Shown here piece after piece: positions 8,485 to 17,272 of a stretch of 64,000 nucleotides of DNA (positions are counted from its first letter, which is position 1; the number at the start of each line of letters is the position of its first letter). The stretch lies in assembly GCA_020634455.1 (NCBI GenBank), contig JACKBQ010000001.1, positions 1,054,001-1,118,000 of the forward strand, given 5' to 3'. Made by a program: the position numbers and the translations under genes. The notes beneath the pieces were generated by a model. That model had not been told where the DNA came from, ran no database searches, and saw only the letters and a list, made by a program, of their open reading frames with translations. The stretch comes from Ardenticatenaceae bacterium (lineage in GTDB: Bacteria; Chloroflexota; Anaerolineae; Promineifilales; Promineifilaceae).

Positions 8485-9567
8485 CTACGGCCCGCTAAAT
8501 GACGAAACTGGGTCGTAGCGGTCGTAGTAATGGTTGGGGTCTGAGGTGTGCACCCAAACCCAGAGGTCGTTGGGTGCACCAGCAGACCAGTTAAACACCC
8601 ATTCGGCATCGCGGGGGGGCATATTTACGCAGCCGTGGCTGTGTTTGTAGCCAAAGCGATCGTGCCAAAACGCGCCGTGCAGGGCAATGTCGTTATCGAA
8701 GAACATGGTGTGGGGCACGTCTTCGATGAAGTAATAATCAATTTTGCCCTCTGCTCCAGACATTTTGGTCTTGTCGTGGCGGCTCCACACCTGGAACAGC
8801 CCCTCGTGGGTGGGCCAACGGTTCAAACCGCTGGAAACCAGCCCGGCATACACCATTCGGTCGCCAATGTAAGCGGCAAAGCTTTGCTCATACAGGTCAA
8901 TTTCTACCCAATATTCGTCTGCACCAACACCTTCTGGCTTGGGATTGGGATCTATGAGGCTGACGTAGGTTTGGCGCATCCAGCGTCCACCGCCAATGCT
9001 GTACCAAATCCAACCATCGTCGTCGGTGACGGCATCATACACTTCAAAGAAGGTATAGCGGGGGAGCTTCACATTTTCCGGAGCGGGTTCGGCACCGGGT
9101 TCGTTGCTGTACCAGTAATCCACCACCATCCAGCCAAACGGCCGTTCCGGTTGTGACTTGATTTCAATACCCGTAAACTCAGAGGCATCTACCAGAGTTA
9201 AATCCTCAGCCCGGACATATTCGCCATAGTTGAGAACATACCAGAGCGTCCCCTCGGCTTCCACGGCACCTTGAATGGTGGCGTACAAAAAGCCATCGCC
9301 CACGTTGCGCACAATCCCACTGCCGGCACTGGGGCCTGCGTACACGTTAATATTGTCTTTCAGGCGAGCGTAGGTTTGGTAAGGCAAGAAGCTGTCGGCA
9401 AAGGGTTGGGGCTTGGTAAAGACAGGCTGTGGCGGTTCTGCTTCACACACATGCCCGATCTCATCGGATTGAATGTAGCATTTAGCCGCCAAGGCGGTAT
9501 CGGGTCGGAGGGTGAAAAAGATGGCAAAAACCAACAGTGGGAGGCCCCAGCGAAAAAATCGTCTCAT
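8485..9567 (-). CDS. L,D-transpeptidase (YkuD domain), exported
   Basis: About 360 residues. An N-terminal signal (MRRFFRWGLPLLVFAIFF... ending ALAA) is followed by two SH3-like segments (about residues 50-120 and 135-205). The C-terminal YkuD catalytic domain starts at WVEIDLYEQSFAAYIGDRM and contains HGAFWHDRFGYKHSHGCVNM, the HxnSHGCxN signature with catalytic Cys. Such enzymes make 3-3 cross-links in peptidoglycan or anchor proteins. The start is uncertain: AAGGAG lies 13 nt before the ATG at 9567 and only 1 nt before an ATG at 9579. Confidence 0.92.
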   Translation of the reverse strand: MRRFFRWGLPLLVFAIFFTLRPDTALAAKCYIQSDEIGHVCEAEPPQPVFTKPQPFADSFLPYQTYARLKDNINVYAGPSAGSGIVRNVGDGFLYATIQGAVEAEGTLWYVLNYGEYVRAEDLTLVDASEFTGIEIKSQPERPFGWMVVDYWYSNEPGAEPAPENVKLPRYTFFEVYDAVTDDDGWIWYSIGGGRWMRQTYVSLIDPNPKPEGVGADEYWVEIDLYEQSFAAYIGDRMVYAGLVSSGLNRWPTHEGLFQVWSRHDKTKMSGAEGKIDYYFIEDVPHTMFFDNDIALHGAFWHDRFGYKHSHGCVNMPPRDAEWVFNWSAGAPNDLWVWVHTSDPNHYYDRYDPVSSFSGP

Positions 9568-9597
9568 GTGTTGGTACATACTCCTTAAAAACAATCC

Positions 9598-9637
9598 GCA
9601 GATTATACAGATTTCGCAGATTAAAAATAAATCTGGT
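9598..9637. repeat. CAGATTATACAGATTTCGCAGATT repeat
   Basis: Tandem degenerate CAGATT-N units upstream of the transpeptidase. The same units occur at 14040-14070 and 32307-32381. The rest of the gap to 9805 contains one octamer copy (9687) and no gene. Confidence 0.6.
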
Positions 9638-9805
9638 CAACCTGCAACTGATTTTCCAAATTATAAGCAATAAGTGATGGAATGCGATACGGCCGTTCCA
9701 CAATTCCCCTACGCCGCAAATAGTATCACGAATCAAAAATGGGACACAAGTCCGAATCTTGCCAGGAGGGAAAACTTAAGATTTATTAAGTTTGTCTACT
9801 TTTGT

Positions 9806-10501
9806 TTATAGCATTGCTAACAAACGGCCGCAGCCGCCGCAGTACACCTGGCGACCTTCATTGACTTCCTTCACCTTGTTTGCCGAAACAGTGGTACGAC
9901 AGCCCAAACACATATTGACCCGCAGCCCGGCAACGGCCGTACCATGCTTTTGCTTACGCAGCTCCTCGTACTCCTGCAAAGACGCTGCGTCAATCATAGA
10001 AGCTTTCGTTTTGCGCGTTTGCATCAGCTTGTGCAGGCTCAGGGCCAGCTCATTTTGCTCCGCTTTCAGGTGGGCGCTGTGTTTTTCCCAATCGGCAACG
10101 GCCGTTGCCAACTCATCATCAGCGGCCGTTTTTTCTGTTTGGGCATCCTCAATCATCACCAACGCCTCCAGCACCTCATCCTCCAACGCTGCTTTGCGCC
10201 GCCCCAACGACTCAATCTCCTGCTGCAAGTCAGACAGCTCTTTGGGATTGGTCACCTTACCAGAATACAGTCGGTTTTCCGAATTTTTGGCCTTAGTGGT
10301 GACGCTGCCCACCTCCAACGTCAAATCTTGATGTTTGGTTTGCCATTTTTGCAACGTTTCCACGGCCGTTTCCGCCCGTTGTCGCTTTTTCTGCAAGCTG
10401 GCTGGCTCCTTTTGTGCCTTCAGCACATCGCCCAAACGCTTTTTCTTCTCATCAATTTCCGTATCCAGTTTTTGCAGTTGAAACAGTTGGTGAATGTTCA
10501 T
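9806..10501 (-). CDS. Coiled-coil protein with C-terminal C4 zinc ribbon
   Basis: 231 residues. The first about 175 residues form a charged coiled coil (MNIHQLFQLQKLDTEIDEKK onward). The C-terminus has MCLGCRTTVSANK...VYCGGCGRLL, two CxxC pairs about 22 residues apart (zf-RING_7/CT398-type). Relatives are widespread bacterial proteins of unsettled function, suggested to bind nucleic acid. The ATG at 10501 has AAAGG 4 nt upstream. It is divergent from the Fem-like gene at 10598. Confidence 0.85.
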   Translation of the reverse strand: MNIHQLFQLQKLDTEIDEKKKRLGDVLKAQKEPASLQKKRQRAETAVETLQKWQTKHQDLTLEVGSVTTKAKNSENRLYSGKVTNPKELSDLQQEIESLGRRKAALEDEVLEALVMIEDAQTEKTAADDELATAVADWEKHSAHLKAEQNELALSLHKLMQTRKTKASMIDAASLQEYEELRKQKHGTAVAGLRVNMCLGCRTTVSANKVKEVNEGRQVYCGGCGRLLAML

Positions 10502-10583
10502 ATTGCCTTTGCCCTAATTTCGTGAGGATTCGCTGCCGGATTGTAGCATAAAGCCCCATGCCAGCCATCTTGCACATTTCCGG

Positions 10584-10589
10584 TATAAT
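10584..10589 (+). promoter_or_regulatory. -10 box TATAAT placed for leaderless start
   Basis: TATAAT ends 8 nt before the ATG at 10598 and no Shine-Dalgarno is present, so transcription probably begins at or next to the start codon. No good -35 is seen 16-18 bp upstream. Confidence 0.6.
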
Positions 10590-10597
10590 CGGCGGTT

Positions 10598-11659
10598 ATG
10601 TTGGATAAATTTCTAGAAATTGGCGAACGGCCGTACAACAAAGAAGATGCTGAGTGGGATGAGTTTGTCGCCAACCACCCGCACGGCTCCATCCTGCAAA
10701 CCACTAACTGGGCGCGGCTTAAAAACCGCTTTGGCTGGACCTCGCACCGTGTCTGGATGCGTAAGGACGGCGAGCTGATCGCCGGGGCGCAGGTGCTCTA
10801 TCGCTCCGTGGCCGCCGGGCTGGTGAAGATGGCCTATATCCCGCACGGCCCAATGGTAGATTGGGACGATGCAGAGCAGGTCGCTGTCCTCTTCAACCAG
10901 ATTGACCAGTCGGCCTACGACCGGGGCGCGAGCATTTTGAAGATGGAACCGCTGCTGTGGCAAAGCGAGGCAATGAACGCCAAATGGCAAGCTATCTGCC
11001 AAAAACACAACTTGCTGCCCAACACAGACACCATTCAGCCGCCGAACACGGTTTTAATTGATTTACGGCCGTCTCCCGACGAAATTCTGGCCAACATGAA
11101 GCAAAAAACCCGCTACAACATCCGGTTGGCGGCCAAAAAAGAGGTCACGGTGCGTCAAGGCGGTTTGGCAGACATTGCCGCCTTCAACAAGCTGATGCGC
11201 GTGACCGGGGAGCGGGACCAATTTGGCGTCCACACCCCCATGTATTATCATGCCGCCTACGAAATTTTTGCGCCGATGGGCCAGTGTGCTTTATTTTTGG
11301 CGGAATTTGAGGAACGGCCGTTAGCTGGTGTGATGGTCTTCGCTTTGGGTAAAACGGCCGCTTACCTTTACGGCGCGTCCAGCAACGAAGAACGGCAGCG
11401 GATGCCCACCTATGCCGTCCAGTGGGCCGCAATGGAATGGGCCAAGGAACAAGGCTGCCACTGGTACGACCTGTGGGGCGTACCCGACGCCCCAGAAGAA
11501 GAACTCGAAGGCAACTTCTCAGACCGGAACGATGGCTTGTGGGGCGTTTACCGCTTCAAGCGCGGCTTCGGCGGCAACATCCAGCGCACCATCGGCGCAA
11601 CGGATCGCATCTACAACAAACTCGTCTACAAACTTTATCAATGGCGCAGGGGACGATGA
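10598..11659 (+). CDS. Fem/Lipid II aminoacyltransferase-like protein
   Basis: 353 residues with two tandem GNAT-fold halves as in FemX/FemAB, which add amino acids from aminoacyl-tRNA to the peptidoglycan stem peptide. Family hallmarks seen: GSILQTTNWARLKNRFGW at the N-terminus, MKQKTRYNIRLAAKKEV (about 167-183), FGVHTPMYYHAAYEIF, and YLYGASSNEERQRMPTYAVQW followed by GCHWYDLWGVPD. It is cytoplasmic, with no signal peptide. A paralogue follows directly (11764). The pair may add successive residues or work as a heterodimer, as in staphylococcal FemA/FemB (inference). Confidence 0.9.
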   Translation: MLDKFLEIGERPYNKEDAEWDEFVANHPHGSILQTTNWARLKNRFGWTSHRVWMRKDGELIAGAQVLYRSVAAGLVKMAYIPHGPMVDWDDAEQVAVLFNQIDQSAYDRGASILKMEPLLWQSEAMNAKWQAICQKHNLLPNTDTIQPPNTVLIDLRPSPDEILANMKQKTRYNIRLAAKKEVTVRQGGLADIAAFNKLMRVTGERDQFGVHTPMYYHAAYEIFAPMGQCALFLAEFEERPLAGVMVFALGKTAAYLYGASSNEERQRMPTYAVQWAAMEWAKEQGCHWYDLWGVPDAPEEELEGNFSDRNDGLWGVYRFKRGFGGNIQRTIGATDRIYNKLVYKLYQWRRGR

Positions 11660-11660
11660 G

Positions 11661-11731
11661 ATAGTGAATAGTGAAAAGTAAAAAGTGATCAGTGAAAGCC
11701 TACTTTTTACTTTTCACTTATCACTTTTCAC
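11661..11731. repeat. Inverted repeat of AGTGAAAAGTAAAAAGTGAT units
   Basis: Degenerate 7-8 bp direct units (atagtgaatagtgaaaagtaaaaagtgat) face their complement (tactttttacttttcacttatcactttt) to make an almost complete hairpin between the two Fem genes. A fragment of the same unit appears inside the repeat at 36536-36620. Confidence 0.8.
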
Positions 11732-11763
11732 CACCCTCCAAACCAACGCCAACAAAGCAAAAC

Positions 11764-12867
11764 ATGATTCAACAACCAGAGCCCACCTACCGGGCTTCTA
11801 CGTTTAAGCTGGAAAAATCAAAAACGACGTTTGCCCAGGCGCTGGCGGGGTTGCCGTATGCCCACGCGCTGCAAAGCTGGGCCTGGGCCGAGCAAAAATC
11901 CCGCTGGGGCTGGACCCCCATCCCGCTAACCCTCACCATCGGCGAAAGCGGTTGGGAGCCGCTGGCCGCAGCGATGGTGCTGAAGCGCAAAATTCCGCGC
12001 ACGCCGTACTGCATTTTGTACGTGCCCAAAGGGCCAGCCCTGGATTACAAAGATGGTGCTCTGCGCCGCGTGGTGCTGGCCGAACTGGAAAAGATCGCCC
12101 GGCAAGAAAAGGCCATCTTCATCAAGATTGACCCGGAGCTGGTGAAAAGTTGGGGAGATGCGGTGGAACGGCCGTCTCCCCTGGGCGGTAAATTCATCGC
12201 TGAACTCCAAAACCGGGGCTGGCGTTTTTCCAATGAGCAAATTCAGTTTCGCAACACCGTCGAGCTAGACCTGACGGAATCAGAAGAGAACTTGTTAGCC
12301 GCCATGAAATCCAAAACTCGCTACAACATCCGGCTGGCGGGGCGCAAAGGCATCGTCATCCGGGCGGGCAGCGAGGCGGATTTCCCCATAATGGCCGAAA
12401 TGTACGCAGAAACGGCCGTACGCGATGGCTTCGGCATTCGTCCAGCAGCCTACTACCTGGATGCCTGGCAAAGTTTTCACAAGGCCCATATGGGCCATTT
12501 ACTGATTGCCGAATTTGAGGATGATCCAGTAGCGGCCGTTTACCTGGTGCGCTACGGCCAGCGCGTCATTTACATGTACGGTGCCTCCACCGACAAAGAG
12601 CGGCAGCGCATGCCCAACCACCTGCTGCAATGGGAAGCAATCCGTTGGGCCAAAGCGCAAGGCTGCACCATCTACGATTTTTGGGGCGCACCGGACGAGT
12701 TTGTCGAGAGCGACCGCATGTGGGGCGTTTGGCGCTTTAAAGAAGGCTTCAACGGGCAGGTCGTCCGGCACATCGGCGCGTGGGATTTTCCGGTACGGCC
12801 GTTGCTCTACCAACTTTACACCGTCATCTTGCCCAAATACCTCAACTACTTACGCAGCAAAAAATAA
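11764..12867 (+). CDS. Second Fem/Lipid II aminoacyltransferase-like protein
   Basis: 367 residues from the ATG at 11764, paralogous to the preceding gene: LPYAHALQSWAWAEQKSRWGW, MKSKTRYNIRLAGRKGIV, FGIRPAAYYLDAWQSF, and YMYGASTDKERQRMPNHLLQW followed by GCTIYDFWGAPDE. The upstream extension to 11692 would translate the intergenic repeat and is rejected. There is no clear RBS and no -10 box close to the ATG, so it may be read from the upstream transcript. Its role is in peptidoglycan peptide modification, by family. Confidence 0.88.
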   Translation: MIQQPEPTYRASTFKLEKSKTTFAQALAGLPYAHALQSWAWAEQKSRWGWTPIPLTLTIGESGWEPLAAAMVLKRKIPRTPYCILYVPKGPALDYKDGALRRVVLAELEKIARQEKAIFIKIDPELVKSWGDAVERPSPLGGKFIAELQNRGWRFSNEQIQFRNTVELDLTESEENLLAAMKSKTRYNIRLAGRKGIVIRAGSEADFPIMAEMYAETAVRDGFGIRPAAYYLDAWQSFHKAHMGHLLIAEFEDDPVAAVYLVRYGQRVIYMYGASTDKERQRMPNHLLQWEAIRWAKAQGCTIYDFWGAPDEFVESDRMWGVWRFKEGFNGQVVRHIGAWDFPVRPLLYQLYTVILPKYLNYLRSKK

Positions 12868-12938
12868 ACTGGTAGTTAGCGGTTAGTTGCCGGTAGTTAT
12901 AATCCCGGAACTAACCATGAACCACCAGCAACTATCTA
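12868..12938. repeat. GGTAGTTAGCGGTTAGTTGCC repeat
   Basis: Degenerate GGTAGTTA/GGTTAGTTG units and their complements (ggaactaacc, caccagcaacta) occupy the gap and end directly before the RBS of the dehydrogenase gene at 12956. Confidence 0.6.
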
Positions 12939-12955
12939 CAGGAGATACATTTATC

Positions 12956-14035
12956 ATGACCCGAACAATTGTTATTCTGGAAGGTGACCAAACCGGCCAG
13001 GAATTACTGGAAGAAGCTATCCGCGTTTTAGAGCCAGGTGTCATTCGCTTGGAACTCAACTTTTTACGATTTGATCTGAGCCTTGAGAATCGGCGCGCCA
13101 CCAACAACAAAGTTGTTTACGAAGCAGGCAAAGCAATCCGACATCATCGGCTGGCGCTTAAAGCCGCTACCGTTACCCCAGAACAGCAGGGTGACGTGGG
13201 CAGCCCCAACCGCATTCTGCGCGAAGAGATGGATGCCGAAGTAATCTTGCGCACTGGGCGGCGCATCCCTGGCGTACGCCCCATCGCCGGTGTGTATGCA
13301 CCCATCAGCGTGGTGCGCATGGCTCGCGACGACGCCTACGGCGCTAAAGAGTGGCGCGAAGGGGAAGATGGCTCCATGGACGAGATGGCTTATCGTACCG
13401 AGAAAGTATCGCGCCGCGTGTGCCGCGCCGTGGCTGAGTACGCCTTCCACCATGCCCGCAACACGGGGGCCAAGGTGTTTGGCGGTCCCAAGTTCACCGT
13501 CAGCCCCGTATACGAAGGCATGTTTAAGGAGGAAATGGACACCACAGCCAAAAAGTTCCCCAGCGTACGTTACGAACCGCAGCTTATTGACGCTACTTTT
13601 GCCCTGCTGCTGGCCACCACGGGCGAACCGCTGGTCATTCCCAGCCTAAACCGGGACGGAGATTTGCTGTCTGACATGGTTTTGCAAATGTTTGGTTCCA
13701 TCGCTGGTTCAGAATCTATGGTGATTTCGGTTGATGATGAAGGTGAAGTAGATTGTGTGATGGCTGAGGCGCCTCACGGTACGGCCCCCACCTTGCAAGG
13801 CCAAAACCGGGCTAACCCGATGGCGATGATTTTGGCGGCCGCCGGGTTGCTCGCCTTCATGGATGAGCCAGAAGCGAAGCGGGCTAGCCGCGCCATTTAC
13901 GAATCCACACTGGAAACAGTGTACGATGGCGTTCGTACGGCCGATATTGGCGGCACGGCCAACACCGACGAATTCACCAACGAGGTCATCCGCCGGGTAC
14001 GGGCCAAGCTAGAGGTGTGGTCAGCACTTTCTTAA
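12956..14035 (+). CDS. Isocitrate/isopropylmalate dehydrogenase family protein
   Basis: 359 residues of the beta-decarboxylating dehydrogenase family. Seen: TIVILEGDQTGQELLEEAI at the start, the substrate segment SPNRILREEMDAEVILR (the SxNxxLR pattern that binds the substrate carboxylates), VVRMARDDAYGAKEW, the metal site NRDGDLLSDMVLQMFGSIAG and the cofactor segment EAPHGTAPTLQGQNRANPMA. The Lys-Tyr substrate loop is divergent, so whether it uses isocitrate, isopropylmalate or homoisocitrate is not settled. AGGAGA before the ATG at 12956 fixes the start. An AceK gene lies at 39497, so the protein phosphorylated by AceK could be this or another Icd. Confidence 0.88.
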   Translation: MTRTIVILEGDQTGQELLEEAIRVLEPGVIRLELNFLRFDLSLENRRATNNKVVYEAGKAIRHHRLALKAATVTPEQQGDVGSPNRILREEMDAEVILRTGRRIPGVRPIAGVYAPISVVRMARDDAYGAKEWREGEDGSMDEMAYRTEKVSRRVCRAVAEYAFHHARNTGAKVFGGPKFTVSPVYEGMFKEEMDTTAKKFPSVRYEPQLIDATFALLLATTGEPLVIPSLNRDGDLLSDMVLQMFGSIAGSESMVISVDDEGEVDCVMAEAPHGTAPTLQGQNRANPMAMILAAAGLLAFMDEPEAKRASRAIYESTLETVYDGVRTADIGGTANTDEFTNEVIRRVRAKLEVWSALS

Positions 14036-14039
14036 GCGA

Positions 14040-14105
14040 ACCACAGATTTCGCAGATTACACAGATTTTTCTCTGGGCACCTTCGTGGCTCTGCGCCTTT
14101 GCGCA
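14040..14105. repeat. CAGATTTCGCAGATTACACAGATT repeat and GTGGCTCTGCGCC fragment
   Basis: Short degenerate CAGATT units just downstream of the stop, followed by a ccttcgtggctctgcgcctttgcgc segment that resembles half of the CCACAGAG repeat family. It looks like fused remnants of two repeat families. Confidence 0.5.
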
Positions 14106-14143
14106 AGTATTTTAGCAGACTCATCAATGTCCAATTCAAACAG

Positions 14144-14178
14144 AAAAGCCCCGCTCAATTTTCAGAACGGGGCTTTTT
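14144..14178. terminator. Bidirectional intrinsic terminator
   Basis: Stem AAAAGCCCCG (14144-14153) and CGGGGCTTTT (14168-14177) around a 14-nt loop, with T-runs on both strands, between convergent genes 12956 and 14195. Confidence 0.85.
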
Positions 14179-14194
14179 CATTGTTAGTTTGCGT

Positions 14195-14629
14195 TTAGCT
14201 TCTGCCTAAAGTGGTTACGGTAGGCAACCCGTTGAGCATCACAATCCCCAGCGGTAAGCCGATGATGGTGGCGCAAAGCAGGTAAGCCAGCACAGCCCAC
14301 AACAGGCTAAACCACCAGCCAATCAACACAAAGTAGACCGCACGGATGAGGAATGGCACATTGGAGGCGGGGAGAAATTGGGAACGGCCGTTTCCCAAAT
14401 CAGTCACCAGTACACCAGGCCGCGCCTTTAGGGTAAGCACCTGAGGCACCCGATCAATCATCCACAAGCCAAGCGGCAAACCAATAATTGAAGCGTTAAG
14501 CGCCCAAGCCACTAAAATCCAAATACCCGTTAGCTCCCAGCCAAATACAAAAAACCAAATCGCCCGCAGCAAAAACGGCGTCTCTGGATTATTTTCTTTC
14601 ATTTTCATCGTTACAGAATCAGTAGTCAT
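14195..14629 (-). CDS. YccF-domain inner membrane protein
   Basis: 144 residues with two YccF/DUF307 units: PFLLRAIWFFVFGWELTGIW...NASIIGLPLGLWMIDRVPQVLTL and PFLIRAVYFVLIGWWFSLLW...CATIIGLPLGIVMLNGLPTVTTL. Each unit gives a membrane hairpin and the conserved IIGLPLG motif. The function of the family is unknown. The ATG at 14629 is preferred because GAGG lies 5 nt upstream; a GTG at 14641 is the alternative. Confidence 0.88.
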   Translation of the reverse strand: MTTDSVTMKMKENNPETPFLLRAIWFFVFGWELTGIWILVAWALNASIIGLPLGLWMIDRVPQVLTLKARPGVLVTDLGNGRSQFLPASNVPFLIRAVYFVLIGWWFSLLWAVLAYLLCATIIGLPLGIVMLNGLPTVTTLGRS

Positions 14630-14839
14630 TTTTTGCCTCACATTTCATTTGGCTATCCATATTTGGTTAACCAACCAATTTTTATCTCGTGCCACACAAT
14701 ACGTGATATTTGGCAGGATGTTGCAAATGGAGCGCATCGCGCAAAGATGAAACAAGCAATGATGTTTGGCGTAGAAAATTGCAAATTGTGAATGAGAGGG
14801 CGCTCATTCACAATTTACCGCGAGTTATTCACGATTGCT

Positions 14840-16069
14840 TTAGCCATTCGGCATGATGGTGATGAGGGTCATTTCTGGGGGACACATAAAGCGGACGCGG
14901 GGGGCGCTGAGTCCTTCCAGGCCGATACCTCGGCTGACGTAGAGGGTGGTACGGCCGATTTTATACAAACCCATCACAAAGCGGCGTCCTAACTGCGAAC
15001 TGGTGAAGACGGGGCCAAGAATGGGCAGGCGCACTTGCCCGCCATGCGTGTGGCCACACACGTACAGATCAATGCCATGCTCAATAGCTTCAGGCATGAG
15101 TTCCGGGGAGTGGTACACCAGCAGTTGGGGGGCGTTGCCAGGGGAGGCTGCCACCAAACGCGCCAAACGACCCGCATCAATGGGCAGATCGTGGCTGCAA
15201 TCCATGCCCATAACGGTTAGGGAACGGCCGTTGCGCAAATCAATCTGCTTCCAACCGTGCCGCAACAAGGTGATATTGGGCAAATTATCAAAAATAGGGG
15301 CGACGGTTTCACGCAAATCAACGGGGGGGCTGCCCAAAGTGGCAAAAATGCCAAAGGGCGCTGAAAGCTGGCTCAGCAATTGACGCACCTGTTGGAGCGT
15401 TTTGGGATCACGGTTGTAAGACAGATTTACATAATCACCCGAAATGACGATGAGGTCTGGTTTGGCTTCGCGTGCCAGTTTGAGCACCTGGGCTTCTCGG
15501 TCTGTCAGCCGCTCCACGTGCAAATCGCTGATGTGCAGGACTTTGATGGGGCCCGTGCCCAGCGGCAACCGATCGGTGAAGGTCATAACGGCCGTTAGCT
15601 TTAACTTGAATGGTTCAATGAAGTAACCACGGATAAAAGCGGCCGTTCCCATCATCTGCAGCCCTAAAAAGAGCCACAATTGCCAGTTCCCCGGCAGCAA
15701 ACCTGCCACAAGACCTACCCCAACCGTGGCTACAACCCGTGGCAATGCCAAGACAAAAAGTTGTGCTTTCCAAGGACCATAAGAGATGCGTTGCTGCGGC
15801 AATGTAAGCAAAAGCGTCATATCCGCCGCCATGAACAACGCAAGAAGCACGGCAATCAATTGAGCCATTGGCTGATCGCCCGTAAGCACCCACCAGCCAA
15901 CGCCTGTTAAAACAGCCACAACCAGTGCCAGACCCACCACCAACACGCCAGGGAGGCGCGTGGGCAAATGGAACAGAAGCATCATTTTATGCAGCAATCC
16001 TTCTTCTAAAATATCAAGAGTGGGTTCGTTAAGTTCGTGGCTGTCTTTGGTCAATGTCGTATTTTGCAT
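14840..16069 (-). CDS. Membrane-anchored metallophosphoesterase (YkuE-like)
   Basis: About 409 residues. Four membrane segments occupy roughly residues 35-140. The calcineurin-like domain follows with VLHISDLHVERLTDRE, LIVISGDYVN, the GSPPVD segment, YHSPELMPEA and YVCGHTHGGQVRLP: the metal-binding Asp, His, Asn and His set of the family. In YkuE relatives the substrate is UDP-diacylglucosamine-like or unknown. The GNH-type 'GNHD' motif is replaced by GSPP, a point to check for activity. The start at 16069 is tentative; an upstream GTG at 16123 exists. Confidence 0.85.
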   Translation of the reverse strand: MQNTTLTKDSHELNEPTLDILEEGLLHKMMLLFHLPTRLPGVLVVGLALVVAVLTGVGWWVLTGDQPMAQLIAVLLALFMAADMTLLLTLPQQRISYGPWKAQLFVLALPRVVATVGVGLVAGLLPGNWQLWLFLGLQMMGTAAFIRGYFIEPFKLKLTAVMTFTDRLPLGTGPIKVLHISDLHVERLTDREAQVLKLAREAKPDLIVISGDYVNLSYNRDPKTLQQVRQLLSQLSAPFGIFATLGSPPVDLRETVAPIFDNLPNITLLRHGWKQIDLRNGRSLTVMGMDCSHDLPIDAGRLARLVAASPGNAPQLLVYHSPELMPEAIEHGIDLYVCGHTHGGQVRLPILGPVFTSSQLGRRFVMGLYKIGRTTLYVSRGIGLEGLSAPRVRFMCPPEMTLITIMPNG

Positions 16070-16263
16070 CGCTTTTAATTTTGGTATCCCCTGCGTTAGA
16101 CAAATGAATACTGGGTTAATCACAGATTATCGCTAAAAACTTCATTTGGGTGGTCAACGCATACCCCGTGGTGTGTGTGAGGAGATTTGTTTGTGAAAAT
16201 CCTTCGTTAGCTTGCCGCAGATTTCTTACCGTCTGTCTTACCCATTTGCCATTTTATCAATTG

Positions 16264-16295
16264 TTCACGATCTGCTGACGGCCGTTTGGCATCAT
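16264..16295 (+). promoter_or_regulatory. SARP-type promoter with heptamer direct repeat
   Basis: TTCACGA (16264-16270), 4 nt, CTGACGG (16275-16281), exactly 8 nt, then CATCAT (16290-16295) as -10. Direct heptamers with a helical-turn (11-bp) period and an 8-bp gap to the -10 are the described layout of targets of SARP/BTAD regulators. The same sequence recurs at 27507. An ACGGCCGT octamer overlaps the second heptamer. It drives the small gene at 16347. Confidence 0.6.
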
Positions 16296-16346
16296 CTCCT
16301 TCATGGTGAAACAAATCAATAACTACTTGCTCTTTAGGAGGTCACG

Positions 16347-16565
16347 ATGCAAACAAATGCACTATCTACACACCGCCACATGCCTGGCTATCCGGTGCGC
16401 TTTGCCCTGGGGTTGCTGGTGCTGCTGCTCACATTGGGGCTACTGGTAACGGCCGTTGCCGCAGCCAATTTTTGGGAAGATGCCGATTGCGATTTTGACG
16501 AAAACACGACATTGGCAGATTTTTCGGCGGAAACGGACGTGCCCGCCTGCTGGCTAGTTCAATAA
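16347..16565 (+). CDS. Small membrane or secreted protein, unknown
   Basis: 72 residues. A hydrophobic segment at about 18-41 (FALGLLVLLLTLGLLVTAVAA) can act as a signal peptide or membrane anchor. The remainder is short and acidic, with two Cys (DADCDFDEN and VPACWLV) that could pair. A strong RBS, AGGAGG, lies 6 nt before the ATG. No family is recognised. It is directly downstream of a SARP-type promoter shared with loci near the two SARP regulators. Confidence 0.7.
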   Translation: MQTNALSTHRHMPGYPVRFALGLLVLLLTLGLLVTAVAAANFWEDADCDFDENTTLADFSAETDVPACWLVQ

Positions 16566-16592
16566 TCAATCAATTTTTAAGGAGTGTATCGG

Positions 16593-17180
16593 ATGAGCAA
16601 TTTTACGTATCGAATTTGTGAACTCAACGAAAAAGAAGCGGTAACCGACGTTTTTTTTGCCAATCAAGAGGCGCTTTGCCTGCCAGACCGGGCCGCTGCG
16701 GCCAAAATCAGCGACCTTCTATTTGCCAAGGGGCATGTGCTGGGCGGCTACCACAATGATCAACTGGTGGCGGCGCTCGGTTATTTTTTGGGAGAGCCAG
16801 CGCACAATTTTGCCAACAGCGAGGTGCTGTACCTGTACGTAGGGGCCATTTTGCCAGCGTACCAGCTCACGCGCCTTTTTTACCACGGCTTGCTCTTTAT
16901 TTTGCAGCATTACCAGGGAACGGCCGTTACCCAACTGCGGCTCCAAGCAGAAAAAGCCAACCCTTACACCAACAAGCTGTACGGCCGTTTTGCCCACCCC
17001 ATCGCCGAAGGCAAAAGCCCGCGCGGGGTGCCGGTCATCACCTACGGCGGCTCCATTGAGGAAGCCATTGCCTATCTGGCACGGGGCAAACGCAAACGCC
17101 CGGTTCCAGCCACACCCAAGCAATATTATTTTGAACATCGGATACGGCCGTACGTGCAGCCTCACAACTGGAATTTGTAA
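16593..17180 (+). CDS. Probable GNAT-fold acyltransferase-like protein
   Basis: 195 residues. Segments such as VLYLYVGAILPAYQLTRLFYHGLLF followed by LRLQAEKANPYTNKLYGRF resemble the beta4-alpha3 and beta5-alpha4 parts of GCN5-type acetyltransferases, but a clear Q/RxxGxG/A acetyl-CoA loop is not visible. The call is therefore structural resemblance only. The ATG at 16593 has AAGGAG 8 nt upstream. The stop of the small gene 16347 is 27 nt before it, so the two are probably co-transcribed. Confidence 0.6.
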   Translation: MSNFTYRICELNEKEAVTDVFFANQEALCLPDRAAAAKISDLLFAKGHVLGGYHNDQLVAALGYFLGEPAHNFANSEVLYLYVGAILPAYQLTRLFYHGLLFILQHYQGTAVTQLRLQAEKANPYTNKLYGRFAHPIAEGKSPRGVPVITYGGSIEEAIAYLARGKRKRPVPATPKQYYFEHRIRPYVQPHNWNL

Positions 17181-17189
17181 ATCGGCTTG

Positions 17190-17221
17190 TTTATGGTCGG
17201 CTAACGGCCGTTTGTTAACCT
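17190..17221 (+). promoter_or_regulatory. Possible fourth SARP-type promoter (weaker)
   Basis: TTTATGG (17190-17196), 4 nt, CTAACGG (17201-17207), 8 nt, TAACCT (17216-17221). Spacing is identical to the sites at 16264 and 27507, but the first heptamer matches at only 4 of 7 positions. It lies upstream of the gene at 17273. Confidence 0.4.
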
Positions 17222-17272
17222 GCTTTCAATTCATTACACAATCTGTATAAACCAATTCAAAAGGAGCACCTC

